NCBI GenBank assembly: GCA_938016515.1
Contig: CALILP010000044.1
Span: forward strand, 1-53,124
Direction: 5' to 3'
DNA length: 53,124 nt
Source: an uncultured Paracoccaceae bacterium
Lineage (GTDB): Bacteria > Pseudomonadota > Alphaproteobacteria > Rhodobacterales > Rhodobacteraceae
The notes under the pieces were generated by a model. It had not been told where the DNA came from, did not search any database, and saw only the letters and a program-made list of their open reading frames with translations. Below are positions 32,637-40,921 of this stretch, in pieces. The stretch's first letter is position 1; each line of letters opens with the position of its first letter. Made by a program: the position numbers and the translations under genes.

Positions 32637-33918
32637 CCCGCGCACCCGCCACCCAGACGTCGCGGACAGATCGGTCATCGCCCATCATGATGGTCGGAAA
32701 TAGCTGATCCCAGAATGTCTCGGCCTGTGCGGCGCGCTGGGCGATCACGGGGGTTGCTGCCAAATCCAGAACAGTGATGTCAGCGGCAGCACCCACGGCC
32801 AACCGGCCGATCTGACTGCATTTATGCAAGGCCGCAGCGGATCCTTCGGTGGCCAGCCACATCAGCTGGGCCGCGTGCAGGACATCGCCCCGTAACTGGC
32901 CGATCTCATAGGCGGCAGCCATCGTGCGCAGCATCGAAAACGAAGATCCACCACCAGTGTCCGTCGCCAGACCAACGGTCACAGCTTTGCGGGCAAGGCC
33001 CATCACGTCACACAAGCCGGACCCGATAAAGGTGTTGGACGTCGGGCAATGAACCACGGCGGCACCCACCTCTGCCAGCCGATCCACCTCGCGCGGATCC
33101 AGATGGATCGCGTGGCCATAAAGACCCTTCGGGCCGATAAGGCCGTGTGCCTCGTAGGTATCCAGATAGTCGCGGGCCTGTGGAAACAAGTCTTTCACCC
33201 AGGCAATTTCCGGGTGTTGCTCGCTCAGGTGCGTTTGCATCAGGCAATCGGGGTTTTCGGCCCACAACGCACCCAAGGCATCCAATTGATCCGGTGTTGA
33301 TGTCGGGGAAAACCGAGGGGTGATCGCATATGAGGCACGACCCCGTCCATGCCACTTTTCAAGCAATGCCTTGCTGTCGTCATAAGCGGTCTGGGCGGTG
33401 TCCTGCAAAGTTGCAGGGGCGTTGCGATCCATGCAGGTCTTACCCGCAACAACAGCCATATTCCGCGCGGCGGCCGCCTCAAAAAAAGCATCGACGCTTT
33501 GTGGGTGGATCGTGCAAAAACTTGTCAGGGTCGTGGTCCCGTTGGCCAGGGCGATGTCCAGCGTATCAGCCGCCACAGCGTCCGCATAAGCGCGATCTTC
33601 GAAGCGGCTTTCTTCGGGGAAGGTGTATGTATTCAGCCAGTCAATCAGCTGCTTGCCCCAGCTGGCGATCATGCGGGTCTGGGGGTAGTGCATATGGGCG
33701 TCAATGAACCCGGCATGGATCAGGGCATCGCCGTAATTCACGGTGTCAGCGTCCGGGTGTGCAGCGCGCATCGTGGGGCTGTCCCCGATGTCAGTGATGA
33801 CGCCATCTGCGATAAGAATAGCGCCCGCGCTGTTATGGTGGCTCACAGCCTCCCAGGGTCCGCGTAGCGGATTGCCCGAAAACGACAGCGTTTGGCCAAG
33901 TAAAAGTGTCTTTGTCAT
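32620..33918 (-). CDS. guaD: Guanine deaminase
   Basis: This zinc amidohydrolase converts guanine to xanthine. The 432-residue protein shows the family order: FIDAHMHYPQTRMIASWGKQL, KTCMDRNAP, QTHLSEQHPEI, GHAIHLDPREVDRL and LATDTGGGSSFSMLRTM. Length is standard. It converges with the 8-oxoguanine deaminase gene, a distant paralogue, and their coding ends overlap by 17 bases. It reads away from mgtE, with about 100 bases between their starts. Confidence 0.92.
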   Translation of the reverse strand: MTKTLLLGQTLSFSGNPLRGPWEAVSHHNSAGAILIADGVITDIGDSPTMRAAHPDADTVNYGDALIHAGFIDAHMHYPQTRMIASWGKQLIDWLNTYTFPEESRFEDRAYADAVAADTLDIALANGTTTLTSFCTIHPQSVDAFFEAAAARNMAVVAGKTCMDRNAPATLQDTAQTAYDDSKALLEKWHGRGRASYAITPRFSPTSTPDQLDALGALWAENPDCLMQTHLSEQHPEIAWVKDLFPQARDYLDTYEAHGLIGPKGLYGHAIHLDPREVDRLAEVGAAVVHCPTSNTFIGSGLCDVMGLARKAVTVGLATDTGGGSSFSMLRTMAAAYEIGQLRGDVLHAAQLMWLATEGSAAALHKCSQIGRLAVGAAADITVLDLAATPVIAQRAAQAETFWDQLFPTIMMGDDRSVRDVWVAGARVTGTA

Positions 33919-34020
33919 GCGTCAGGCCTACGCCCTTCACGCGGACGGGTAAATCCCGCAAGCCCATTGTGCACCCGTGCCGTTGGCTTATGTTGCGGAC
34001 CAGAGCCAAAGGGGACCGCG

Positions 34021-35406
34021 ATGAGCGATGCAGAGCCGATCCTTCCAGACACCGATGACGAGGCCTTTGGGATTGCCAAAGGCCTTGTGGATGACGTGCT
34101 GGCTGCCGTCGATCGGGGGGACAAAGCCGCCATCGACGCGCTTTTGGATCCAGAACACCCTGCCGACATAGCGCATTTGCTGGAACTGATCGACGGACGT
34201 AACCGGACCGATCTTCTAAAGCTGTGGAAAGGCGGCGTTGACGGCGATATTCTCTCTGAACTTGACGACAACCTGCGCGACGAGGTGATCGACACGCTGG
34301 CGCCAGCAGAATTGGCCGTCGCGGTTCGTGATTTGGACAGCGATGACGTTGTTGATCTTGTGGAAGACCTTGATCTTAAACAGCAAGAGGCGGTGCTGGA
34401 CGCTCTCGACGATGCTGACAGGGTTCATGTCGAAAAGGCGCTGACCTACCCTGAAGAATCCGCTGGCCGTCACATGCAAGTAGAGGTCGTGCGCGCGCCT
34501 GAGCATTGGAATGTTGGCGAGGCTATCGATTTTCTTCGATCTGATGATCATACGTTGCCAGACCAGTTCTATCACCTCATTCTTGTTGATCCCCGTATGA
34601 AAGCACTGGGGTACGTGACCCTAGGTCGGATCCTCAGCACCCGGCGCGATGTGCCGCTCAAAGACATCGTCGAGGACAGCTTTCGGACGTTCAACGTCAA
34701 TCAGGACGTCGAAGAGGTCGCCAATGCGATCAACCATTATCACATGATCACAGCCCCGGTTGTGGACGATGACGACCGCATTCTGGGGGTCATCACCATC
34801 GACGACGCGATGGCCTTTTTGGAAGAAGAGGCCGAGGAAGACCTGATGCGCCTTGCCGGCGTCGGCGAAGGCAGCCTGTCGGATCGGGTGGTCAAAACGA
34901 CCAAACAGCGTTTTCCATGGCTTGCAGTGAACCTTGTGACCGCCATTCTGGCCTCACTTGTGATCGCATTGTTTGAGGAAACCATCGCAGGCCTTGTGGC
35001 CCTTGCGGTGCTGATGCCTATTGTTGCGTCCATGGGCGGCAACGCAGGCACACAGTCCCTGACGGTGGCGGTGCGGGCCATCGCCACACGCGACCTTACC
35101 CCTTCCAACGTATGGCGGGTTATCCGCAAGGAAGTGCTGGTGGGCTTGATCAACGGCGTGATTTTTGCGGTGATCATGGGCATTGTCGGCGTTGTCTGGT
35201 TTGGCCAGCCCATGCTGGGCGTGGTGATTGCTTTGGCTATGGTGATCAATTTGGTCGTGGCAGGGTTGGCAGGCACAGGTGTTCCGGTCTTGCTGGAAAA
35301 GATCGGGGTCGACCCTGCATTGGCCTCAGGGGCCTTTGTGACAACCGTGACGGATGTGGTTGGGTTCTTTGCCTTTTTGGGGCTGGCGGCGGTTTTGTTG
35401 CTATGA
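34021..35406 (+). CDS. mgtE: Magnesium transporter MgtE
   Basis: This is an inner-membrane magnesium channel of 461 residues. The cytoplasmic N-domain (to about 130, rich in Asp and Glu, with HPADIAHLLELID) and two CBS domains (about 135-260, HMQVEVVRAPEHW to VVDDDDRILGVITIDDAMAF) sense magnesium. The five-helix pore begins near residue 290 (RFPWLAVNLVTAILASLV) and carries MPIVASMGGNAGTQSLTVAVRA. The ATG at 34021 follows AAGGGGA; an open 18-codon extension is less likely. It is coupled to the next gene by ATGA. Confidence 0.95.
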   Translation: MSDAEPILPDTDDEAFGIAKGLVDDVLAAVDRGDKAAIDALLDPEHPADIAHLLELIDGRNRTDLLKLWKGGVDGDILSELDDNLRDEVIDTLAPAELAVAVRDLDSDDVVDLVEDLDLKQQEAVLDALDDADRVHVEKALTYPEESAGRHMQVEVVRAPEHWNVGEAIDFLRSDDHTLPDQFYHLILVDPRMKALGYVTLGRILSTRRDVPLKDIVEDSFRTFNVNQDVEEVANAINHYHMITAPVVDDDDRILGVITIDDAMAFLEEEAEEDLMRLAGVGEGSLSDRVVKTTKQRFPWLAVNLVTAILASLVIALFEETIAGLVALAVLMPIVASMGGNAGTQSLTVAVRAIATRDLTPSNVWRVIRKEVLVGLINGVIFAVIMGIVGVVWFGQPMLGVVIALAMVINLVVAGLAGTGVPVLLEKIGVDPALASGAFVTTVTDVVGFFAFLGLAAVLLL

Positions 35407-35969
35407 CCGAACTTGCTGCCATCAAATCAGATGCACGCAAGGCAGCCTTCGCACGGCGCAAAGCGGCACATGCTTTGGGGCAGGGTACAGCGGGTCACCT
35501 GTCCGAAGTTCTTGCGGGATACCGCGGTGTTCCGCTCGCCGGATACATGGCCATGCGGACCGAAATTGACCCGACCGCTGCTATGGAAGAGGCCAGCGCG
35601 CATGGGCCGGTTGGCGTCCCGGTCATTATGGGGGCAGGGCAGCCATTGCGGTTTCGGGCATGGACGCCGGGATGCGCTATGGTCGCGGGGGCCTTTGGGG
35701 CGGATATCCCAGCGGGCGGCGACTGGATCACACCCGAAATCCTGATCGTTCCATTGGTGGCTTTCACCCGGCAAGGTGAGCGGCTTGGGTATGGTGGGGG
35801 GTTCTATGACAGGACACTGGAAGGATTGCGATCAGTCAAGCCAACACTGGCTATCGGGTTTGCCTATGGTGCACAGCAAGCAGAGGAACTGCCATTGGAA
35901 CCCACGGATCAACCGCTGGATCTGATCGTCACGGAAACAGAGATCATCGAGATCGGCGCGTCCGGCTAA
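35403..35969 (+). CDS. 5-formyltetrahydrofolate cyclo-ligase
   Basis: This enzyme converts 5-formyl-THF to 5,10-methenyl-THF using ATP. The 188-residue protein has the N-terminal basic region (KAAFARRKAAH), MRTEIDP, and the C-terminal nucleotide motif ERLGYGGGFYDRTL. The start is the ATG that overlaps the mgtE stop. The frame is open farther upstream, but that part lies within mgtE. Three tandem hairpins follow its stop. Confidence 0.9.
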   Translation: MTELAAIKSDARKAAFARRKAAHALGQGTAGHLSEVLAGYRGVPLAGYMAMRTEIDPTAAMEEASAHGPVGVPVIMGAGQPLRFRAWTPGCAMVAGAFGADIPAGGDWITPEILIVPLVAFTRQGERLGYGGGFYDRTLEGLRSVKPTLAIGFAYGAQQAEELPLEPTDQPLDLIVTETEIIEIGASG

Positions 35970-35970
35970 A

Positions 35971-36041
35971 CAATTTCTCATCGAGAAATTGGCCTCAAAT
36001 TCTCGATGAGAATTTGCCTCCAAACTTTCTTCGAAAGTTTG
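35971..36041. repeat. Three tandem triloop hairpins with 25-bp period
   Basis: Three 21-bp inverted repeats start at 35971, 35996 and 36021, exactly 25 bp apart with 4-base spacers (gcct, cctc). Arms: CAATTTCTC with GAGAAATTG (loop ATC), CAAATTCTC with GAGAATTTG (loop GAT), CAAACTTTC with GAAAGTTTG (loop TTC). Each arm is a perfect 9 bp, starts with CAA and ends with TTG, yet the three differ in sequence, so pairing rather than sequence is kept. There is no T-run. They lie between the cyclo-ligase stop and the ymdB-like start. A terminator or mRNA-stability role is possible. Confidence 0.85.
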
Positions 36042-36115
36042 TGACGCGCGAAAACAACCCTATCCGATTGACTTTCCCCTAGCAGACTCGCGCTGCACCG
36101 CCTAAGCCCTTCCCT

Positions 36116-36931
36116 ATGAAGATACTTTTTCTCGGCGACGTCATGGGGCGCGCAGGACGTGCGGCGATCACAACCCATCTGCGGCGCCTGCGGACAGACT
36201 GGAAGCTTGATTTCGTCGTGGTGAACGGCGAAAATGCGACCGGTGGCATGGGCCTGTCTGGGGCACATGCCCAGACCATTCTGGACGCGGGGGCAGATGT
36301 CATTACCCTTGGCGATCATGCTTTCGATCAAAAGGACATGCTCACCTTCATCGCGCAAGAATCGCGTGTCATCCGGCCTCTCAATTATTCCAAGGCAGCT
36401 CCCGGTGCAGGGGCCCGCGTCTTTGAGGCCACGCGCGGCCGCAAGGTCCTCGTCACGCAGGTTCTGGGTCAGGTCTTTATGAAGCGCCCTTTCGATGACC
36501 CGTTCTCAGCCATCGATGCCACGCTGCGGCAATATCCGGTTGGCGGACAGGTGCAGGCCAGCCTTGTCGACGTGCATTGCGAGGCCACATCCGAGAAAAT
36601 GGCGATGGGCCATTTTTGCGACGGGCGCGCCAGCATCGTTGTGGGCACCCACACCCATGTGCCAACAGCGGACGCAATGATCCTGCCCAGCGGAACGGCC
36701 TATCAGACTGACGCAGGCATGTGTGGCGATTACAACTCGGTCATCGGCATGCAGAAAGAAGAACCGCTCCGGCGCTTCATCACTGGCATGCCCAAGGCAA
36801 GGTTTACACCCGCGATGGAAGAGGCCACCCTGTCAGGCCTTTACGTGGAAACCGATGACTTGACCGGCAAGGCCACCAAAGTGGCGATGGTGCGCGAGGG
36901 CGGCAAGCTTCAAATGGCGGGGCCCAGCTAA
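36116..36931 (+). CDS. YmdB-like metallophosphoesterase (TIGR00282 family)
   Basis: This two-metal phosphodiesterase of 271 residues is related to YmdB, which hydrolyses 2',3'-cyclic nucleotides. Metal-site motifs: FLGDVMGRAGR (Asp8), VVVNGENATGG (Asn, Glu), TLGDHAFDQ, VDVHCEATSEK and VGTHTHVPTAD. The usual GNH motif reads GDH here, an Asn-to-Asp change near the catalytic His. Length is normal. The ATG follows a CCTAAGCCCTTCCCT stretch without a strong ribosome-binding site. Next gene: SLC13 permease, 63 bases downstream. Confidence 0.85.
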   Translation: MKILFLGDVMGRAGRAAITTHLRRLRTDWKLDFVVVNGENATGGMGLSGAHAQTILDAGADVITLGDHAFDQKDMLTFIAQESRVIRPLNYSKAAPGAGARVFEATRGRKVLVTQVLGQVFMKRPFDDPFSAIDATLRQYPVGGQVQASLVDVHCEATSEKMAMGHFCDGRASIVVGTHTHVPTADAMILPSGTAYQTDAGMCGDYNSVIGMQKEEPLRRFITGMPKARFTPAMEEATLSGLYVETDDLTGKATKVAMVREGGKLQMAGPS

Positions 36932-36994
36932 GTTGCCTTGCGCCTGCTGCGCGAAACCGCAACACTGCCAATGACATAGCAAAACCGGATTGGC

Positions 36995-38773
36995 ATGGAC
37001 TTTCTGACGCTTTCAGACACGCAGGCAGCATTGCTGACACTTTTGGTAGTGGTCGGCATGTTTGTGATGTTCCTGCGCGAGGTCTACCCGACCGAAGTCG
37101 TGGCCATGATCGGCATGTCGGTCCTGCTGGTCGCGGGAGTGCTGAGCTACGACGACGCTGTGATGGCGTTAGCAAACCCAGCCCCTTGGACGATCGCTGC
37201 GATGTTCATCGTGGTGGGAGCGTTGGTGCGGACAGGGGCGCTGACAACTTTGACGGAATTGGTGGAACGTCAGGCAGCGATTAACCCGGCGCGGGCCATC
37301 GGTGGGTCGCTGGTGTTTGTGGCTTTGGCCAGCGCGATCATGAACAACACGCCCCTTGTGGTCGTGATGATCCCGGTCTTTATCCAACTGGCCAGCACTT
37401 TGGGTACATCGGCATCCAAGCTGCTGATCCCGCTTAGTTATGCAGCGATTGTTGGTGGGACCATGACATTGCTGGGGACTTCGACCAACTTGCTGGTGGA
37501 CGGGGTCGCGCGGTCGTCAGGTCTGGACCCTTTCACGATCCTTGAAATCACGCCCATCGGGGTGGTCGTTGTGATTTGGACCTTTGTGTATCTCTATTTT
37601 GCAGGTCCTCGGCTGCTGCCTGAACGATCCTCGATTGGGCAGATGCTCTCGGATCGATCCAAGATGAAATTCTTCACTGAGGCGGTGATCCCCCCAGACA
37701 GCAACCTGATCGGACGGCAAGCGACAGATGTGAAGCTGTTCCAGCGGGAAGGGGTGCGGCTGATCGACGTTGTCCGTGGGGACGCATCTTTGCGGCGTAA
37801 TCTGGACGCGGTGGACCTGCAAGTGGGGGACCGGGTGATCCTTCGAACAGCGATGACAGAGTTGCTGTCATTGCAGGCGACCAAAGACCTGCGGCGTGTC
37901 GATCAGATATCTGCAGTGGAAACCACAACGGTCGAAGTGCTGATCACACCCAATTGCCGTATGGTGGGCCGCAGACTTGGGGCCTTGCGGCTGCGGCGGC
38001 GCTATGCAGTCTACACCCTTGCCGTCCACCGGCGGGACGCAAACATCAGCCGGCAGATGGATGACCTCGTGGTGCGTGTCGGGGACACATTGTTGCTGGA
38101 AGGGGCACCCGAAGACATCCAACGGCTGTCGGACGACATGAACCTTGGGGATGTTTCGAAACCGTCAGGGCGGGCGTTCCGACGCGAAAAGGCACCGATT
38201 GCAATTGCAACGCTGCTGGGGATCGTCGTTCTGGCAGCCTTGAATGTGGCGCCGATCCTGTTGCTGGCGATACTGGGGGTCACAGTCGTCCTTATGACAG
38301 GTTGCATCGACGCAGACGAGGCTTTTGCGCAGGTCGATGGACGCCTTCTGGCGTTGATTTTCGCGATGCTTGGGGTCGGTGCAGCGCTGCAATCGTCGGG
38401 TGCGGTCACCCTGATCGCAGATGGGCTGGCACCGGTCATGCTGGTCCTGCCGCCTTTCGTGGTGGTGTTATCGGTCTACCTGTTGTCCAGCATCCTGACA
38501 GAACTCGTGTCCAACAATGCGGTGGCGGTGGTGATGACACCTGTTGCGATTGGTCTGGCAGCAGCACTTGGTGTGGACGCCCGACCGCTTGTCGTGGCGG
38601 TCATGATCGCGGCCTCAGCCAGTTTCGCGACACCCATCGGCTATCAAACCAACACGCTGGTTTACGGACCAGGGGGATATAAATTTACGGACTTCCTGAA
38701 GTTCGGGGTACCGCTCAACCTATCGCTCGCACCGATCGTGTCTTTTACGATCCCGTTCATCTGGCCGCTGTGA
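36995..38773 (+). CDS. SLC13/DASS family permease with two TrkA-C domains
   Basis: This inner-membrane transporter of 592 residues is predicted to move sulfate, dicarboxylates or another anion with sodium or protons. Membrane helices cover about 1-190, two soluble RCK_C/TrkA-C domains cover about 215-385 (VDLQVGDRVILRTAMTELL and DLVVRVGDTLLLEGAPEDI), and further helices follow to the end. SASFATPIGYQTNTLVYGPGGY and GTMTLLGTSTNLLVDG match the two family re-entrant motifs. Substrate is not decided by sequence. The gene is followed at once by a palindrome and a dispersed repeat. Confidence 0.88.
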   Translation: MDFLTLSDTQAALLTLLVVVGMFVMFLREVYPTEVVAMIGMSVLLVAGVLSYDDAVMALANPAPWTIAAMFIVVGALVRTGALTTLTELVERQAAINPARAIGGSLVFVALASAIMNNTPLVVVMIPVFIQLASTLGTSASKLLIPLSYAAIVGGTMTLLGTSTNLLVDGVARSSGLDPFTILEITPIGVVVVIWTFVYLYFAGPRLLPERSSIGQMLSDRSKMKFFTEAVIPPDSNLIGRQATDVKLFQREGVRLIDVVRGDASLRRNLDAVDLQVGDRVILRTAMTELLSLQATKDLRRVDQISAVETTTVEVLITPNCRMVGRRLGALRLRRRYAVYTLAVHRRDANISRQMDDLVVRVGDTLLLEGAPEDIQRLSDDMNLGDVSKPSGRAFRREKAPIAIATLLGIVVLAALNVAPILLLAILGVTVVLMTGCIDADEAFAQVDGRLLALIFAMLGVGAALQSSGAVTLIADGLAPVMLVLPPFVVVLSVYLLSSILTELVSNNAVAVVMTPVAIGLAAALGVDARPLVVAVMIAASASFATPIGYQTNTLVYGPGGYKFTDFLKFGVPLNLSLAPIVSFTIPFIWPL

Positions 38774-38780
38774 AAGACGT

Positions 38781-38831
38781 CTTTGTTTCTCTCTATATCC
38801 CGGGCGGAGCGGAGCGGGGGGCTGGCCCCCC
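38781..38831. repeat. Dispersed intergenic repeat, copy A
   Basis: Bases 38781-38804 (core CTATATCCCGGG) match the reverse complement of 40837-40860 at 23 of 24 positions. GGGGGCTGGCCCCC (38817-38830) is a further inverted-repeat element also found in reverse in copy B. The copy starts 8 bases after the permease stop, behind the palindrome AAAGACGTCTTT (38773-38784). Confidence 0.75.
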
Positions 38832-38907
38832 AACACCACTTGCAGCAAACGCCACGCTTCCCGTATAGAGACGCAAATCAACTCCAATTCGATTGAGGAG
38901 CCTCGCA

Positions 38908-39657
38908 ATGGCCGGCCACTCCAAATGGGCAAATATTCAGCACCGCAAAGGGCGTCAGGACAAGATCCGGGCCAAGCTGTTTTCCAAGCTTTCCAAAGAA
39001 ATCACAGTGGCGGCCAAAATGGGGGACCCGGACCCAGACAAAAACCCACGTCTTCGTATGGCGGTCAAAGAGGCCAAGTCATCCTCGGTGCCTAAGGATG
39101 TGATTGAACGCGCGATCAACAAGGCAGTCGGCGGGGACGCGGAAAACTACGACGAGATCCGCTACGAAGGCTATGGGCCGAACGGTGTTGCGGTGATCGT
39201 GGAAGCGATGACGGACAATCGGAACCGGACGGCCTCTACCGTGCGGTCAACCTTCACCAAGAACGGCGGTAATCTGGGCGAGACCGGATCGGTTGGGTTC
39301 ATGTTCGACCGCAAGGGGGCGGTCAGCTACCCGGCCTCTGTTGGGGACGCGGACACGGTGATGATGGCGGCGATTGAAGCTGGGGCAGAAGACGTCGAAA
39401 GCGATGAAGAGGGGCATGTGATTTACACAGGCGACACGGATTTGCATGAGGTTTCGACAGCGCTGGAAGCAGCGTTGGGCGAAAGCGATAGCACCAAGCT
39501 GATCTGGAAGCCTAACATCGCAACAGAGCTTGATCTGGACAGCCTCACCAAACTGATGAAGCTGATCGATGCGTTGGAAGACGACGAAGATGTGCAATCG
39601 GTAACAACCAATTTCGAAGCATCCGACGATGTGATGGCGGCCTTCGCTGAAAGCTAA
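38908..39657 (+). CDS. yebC: YebC/PmpR-family protein (TACO1 homologue)
   Basis: This cytoplasmic protein of 249 residues was long annotated as a transcriptional regulator; family members are also implicated in helping ribosomes through proline-rich stretches. The N-terminus [18 protein letters not shown] is the family signature, followed by [23 protein letters not shown] and [18 protein letters not shown]. The ATG at 38908 follows GAGGAG. It is monocistronic, with palindromic sequence after its stop. Confidence 0.94.
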   Translation: MAGHSKWANIQHRKGRQDKIRAKLFSKLSKEITVAAKMGDPDPDKNPRLRMAVKEAKSSSVPKDVIERAINKAVGGDAENYDEIRYEGYGPNGVAVIVEAMTDNRNRTASTVRSTFTKNGGNLGETGSVGFMFDRKGAVSYPASVGDADTVMMAAIEAGAEDVESDEEGHVIYTGDTDLHEVSTALEAALGESDSTKLIWKPNIATELDLDSLTKLMKLIDALEDDEDVQSVTTNFEASDDVMAAFAES

Positions 39658-39659
39658 GA

Positions 39660-39756
39660 CGATTTTTCTAGAAAAATCGGGATGCACCAGACCCGGTGCG
39701 CCCCGACCTCTCACGCTTTGCCACCAGATTTTATTGACAAAAAATCTGCGCATCCC
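39660..39756. repeat. Nested palindromes downstream of yebC
   Basis: A perfect 20-bp palindrome (39660-39679; arms CGATTTTT and AAAAATCG) begins 3 bases after the yebC stop. Next, GGGATGC (39679-39685) pairs with GCATCCC (39750-39756). That long stem encloses GCACC/GGTGC (39684-39688 with 39695-39699) and CAGATTTT/AAAATCTG (39725-39732 with 39741-39748). The result is a hairpin followed by a possible branched structure before the EamA gene. It may act as a terminator for yebC. Confidence 0.65.
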
Positions 39757-39810
39757 ATCAGCGACGCACCTTGTCTTTCCGACCCACCGGTGCCAGCCAG
39801 AGGCATGACA

Positions 39811-40698
39811 ATGTCACGGCCGACCCTTGGAATTGCGTGGATGGTTCTGACCGGACTGAACTTCGTCGCAGTTGTGGGCATCGTCAAATACATCGGATCT
39901 GATATACCAGCAGCCCAAGCGGCCTTTCTGCGCTACATCTTGGGTGCCGTTTTCGTCATCCCCATGATCCGCGCAATCCTGGCAGCACGCCTGACCAAAA
40001 GACAACTCCAGCTCTTCGCGTGGCGGGGTCTTGCGCATGCAGGCGCTGTGATCTTGTGGTTTTATGCAATGGCGCGGATCCCTATCGCAGATGTCACAGC
40101 GATGAACTACCTGACCCCGGTCTATGTCACGCTTGGGGCCTCTGTGCTCTTGAAGGAACGTCTGCCGGCCCGGCGGCTCGCAGCTGTCATCTGCGCCCTG
40201 GTTGGCGCACTGATCATCCTGCGACCCGGCCTGAAAGAGATTGAGGCGGGACATCTAGCGATGATCGGAACGGCCATCTTGTTCGCAGCAGGCTATCTGA
40301 TCGCCAAACAACTGTCGGACGAAGTCTCTCCGGCTGTGATCGTCGGTATGTTGTCAATCACGGTGACCTTCGGTCTTGCCCCTTTCGCTGCCGCAAATTG
40401 GGTAACACCAACCCTCACGCAACTGGGCTGGCTATTCCTTGTCGCCTGTTTCGCGACCGCTGGACATTATACAATGACATTAGCCTTTGCTGCGGCTCCT
40501 TTGACGGTGACGCAGCCGGTCACTTTTCTACAATTGATCTGGGCCGTGACGCTGGGGGCCGTTGTCTTTGGCGAAGCGGTCGATGGTTGGGTGATCTTTG
40601 GCGGGGCAGTGATTATGGCATCGGTCAGCTTTATCACTTGGCGCGAAGCAGTCGCCCGCCGCGCAGTGACGCCTGGCCCATCAAAACCCAAACATTGA
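39811..40698 (+). CDS. EamA/DMT-family transporter
   Basis: This inner-membrane transporter of the drug/metabolite superfamily has about 295 residues, ten predicted helices and two EamA repeats (about 5-140 and 150-285). Motifs include LNFVAVVGIVKYIGSDIPAAQAAFLRY and AMNYLTPVYVTLGASVLLKERL. The start at 39811 is 6-8 bases after AGAGG; ATG 39805 is too close to it. Substrate unknown; relatives export amino acids or other metabolites. It lies between two intergenic repeats and is followed by the tandem GGCC repeats. Confidence 0.87.
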   Translation: MSRPTLGIAWMVLTGLNFVAVVGIVKYIGSDIPAAQAAFLRYILGAVFVIPMIRAILAARLTKRQLQLFAWRGLAHAGAVILWFYAMARIPIADVTAMNYLTPVYVTLGASVLLKERLPARRLAAVICALVGALIILRPGLKEIEAGHLAMIGTAILFAAGYLIAKQLSDEVSPAVIVGMLSITVTFGLAPFAAANWVTPTLTQLGWLFLVACFATAGHYTMTLAFAAAPLTVTQPVTFLQLIWAVTLGAVVFGEAVDGWVIFGGAVIMASVSFITWREAVARRAVTPGPSKPKH

Positions 40699-40729
40699 TC
40701 CGTCTGCTGTGTTGAGAGGTTGGAAGCGA

Positions 40730-40860
40730 GGCCGGCCCCCAACGCGACCTTAGCTTTGGGGCCAGCCGCCAAACGCAACCTTCACTTTGGGGCCAACCCC
40801 CAAACGCCACCTTGCATGGGGGCCAGCCCCCAAACCCCCGGGATATAGAAAGAAACAAAG
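40730..40860. repeat. Degenerate tandem repeats and dispersed repeat copy B
   Basis: Four units of 30-31 bp start at 40730, 40760, 40791 and 40821, each opening GGCC(G/A)(G/A)CC and reading roughly CCCCCAAACGCxACCTT, with divergence between units. The last unit runs into a 24-bp segment (40837-40860) that is the reverse complement of copy A near 38781. Many units carry a GGGGCCAGCCCC-type inverted repeat. They lie between the EamA stop and the BetI operator. Confidence 0.75.
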
Positions 40861-40881
40861 AAATAGGTGTGTCGGTTTTTA

Positions 40882-40901
40882 TTGATTGACGAGTCAATCA
40901 A
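40882..40901. promoter_or_regulatory. BetI operator before betICBA
   Basis: TTGATTGACGAGTCAATCAA is an inverted repeat with 9-bp arms around GA. It resembles the BetI box of other proteobacteria and lies 20 bases before the betI ATG, so BetI should repress its own operon and be released by choline. Confidence 0.8.
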
Positions 40902-40921
40902 AAATCGGGCAGAGAGACGTC

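Noticed and set aside
35971-36041. CRISPR-like array
   Set aside because: Units are palindromes with 4-base spacers and differing sequences; there are no constant repeats with unique 30-40-bp spacers and no cas genes.
40730-40860. Insertion sequence end or CRISPR
   Set aside because: No transposase frame, no target duplication, and units are degenerate tandem copies without unique spacers.
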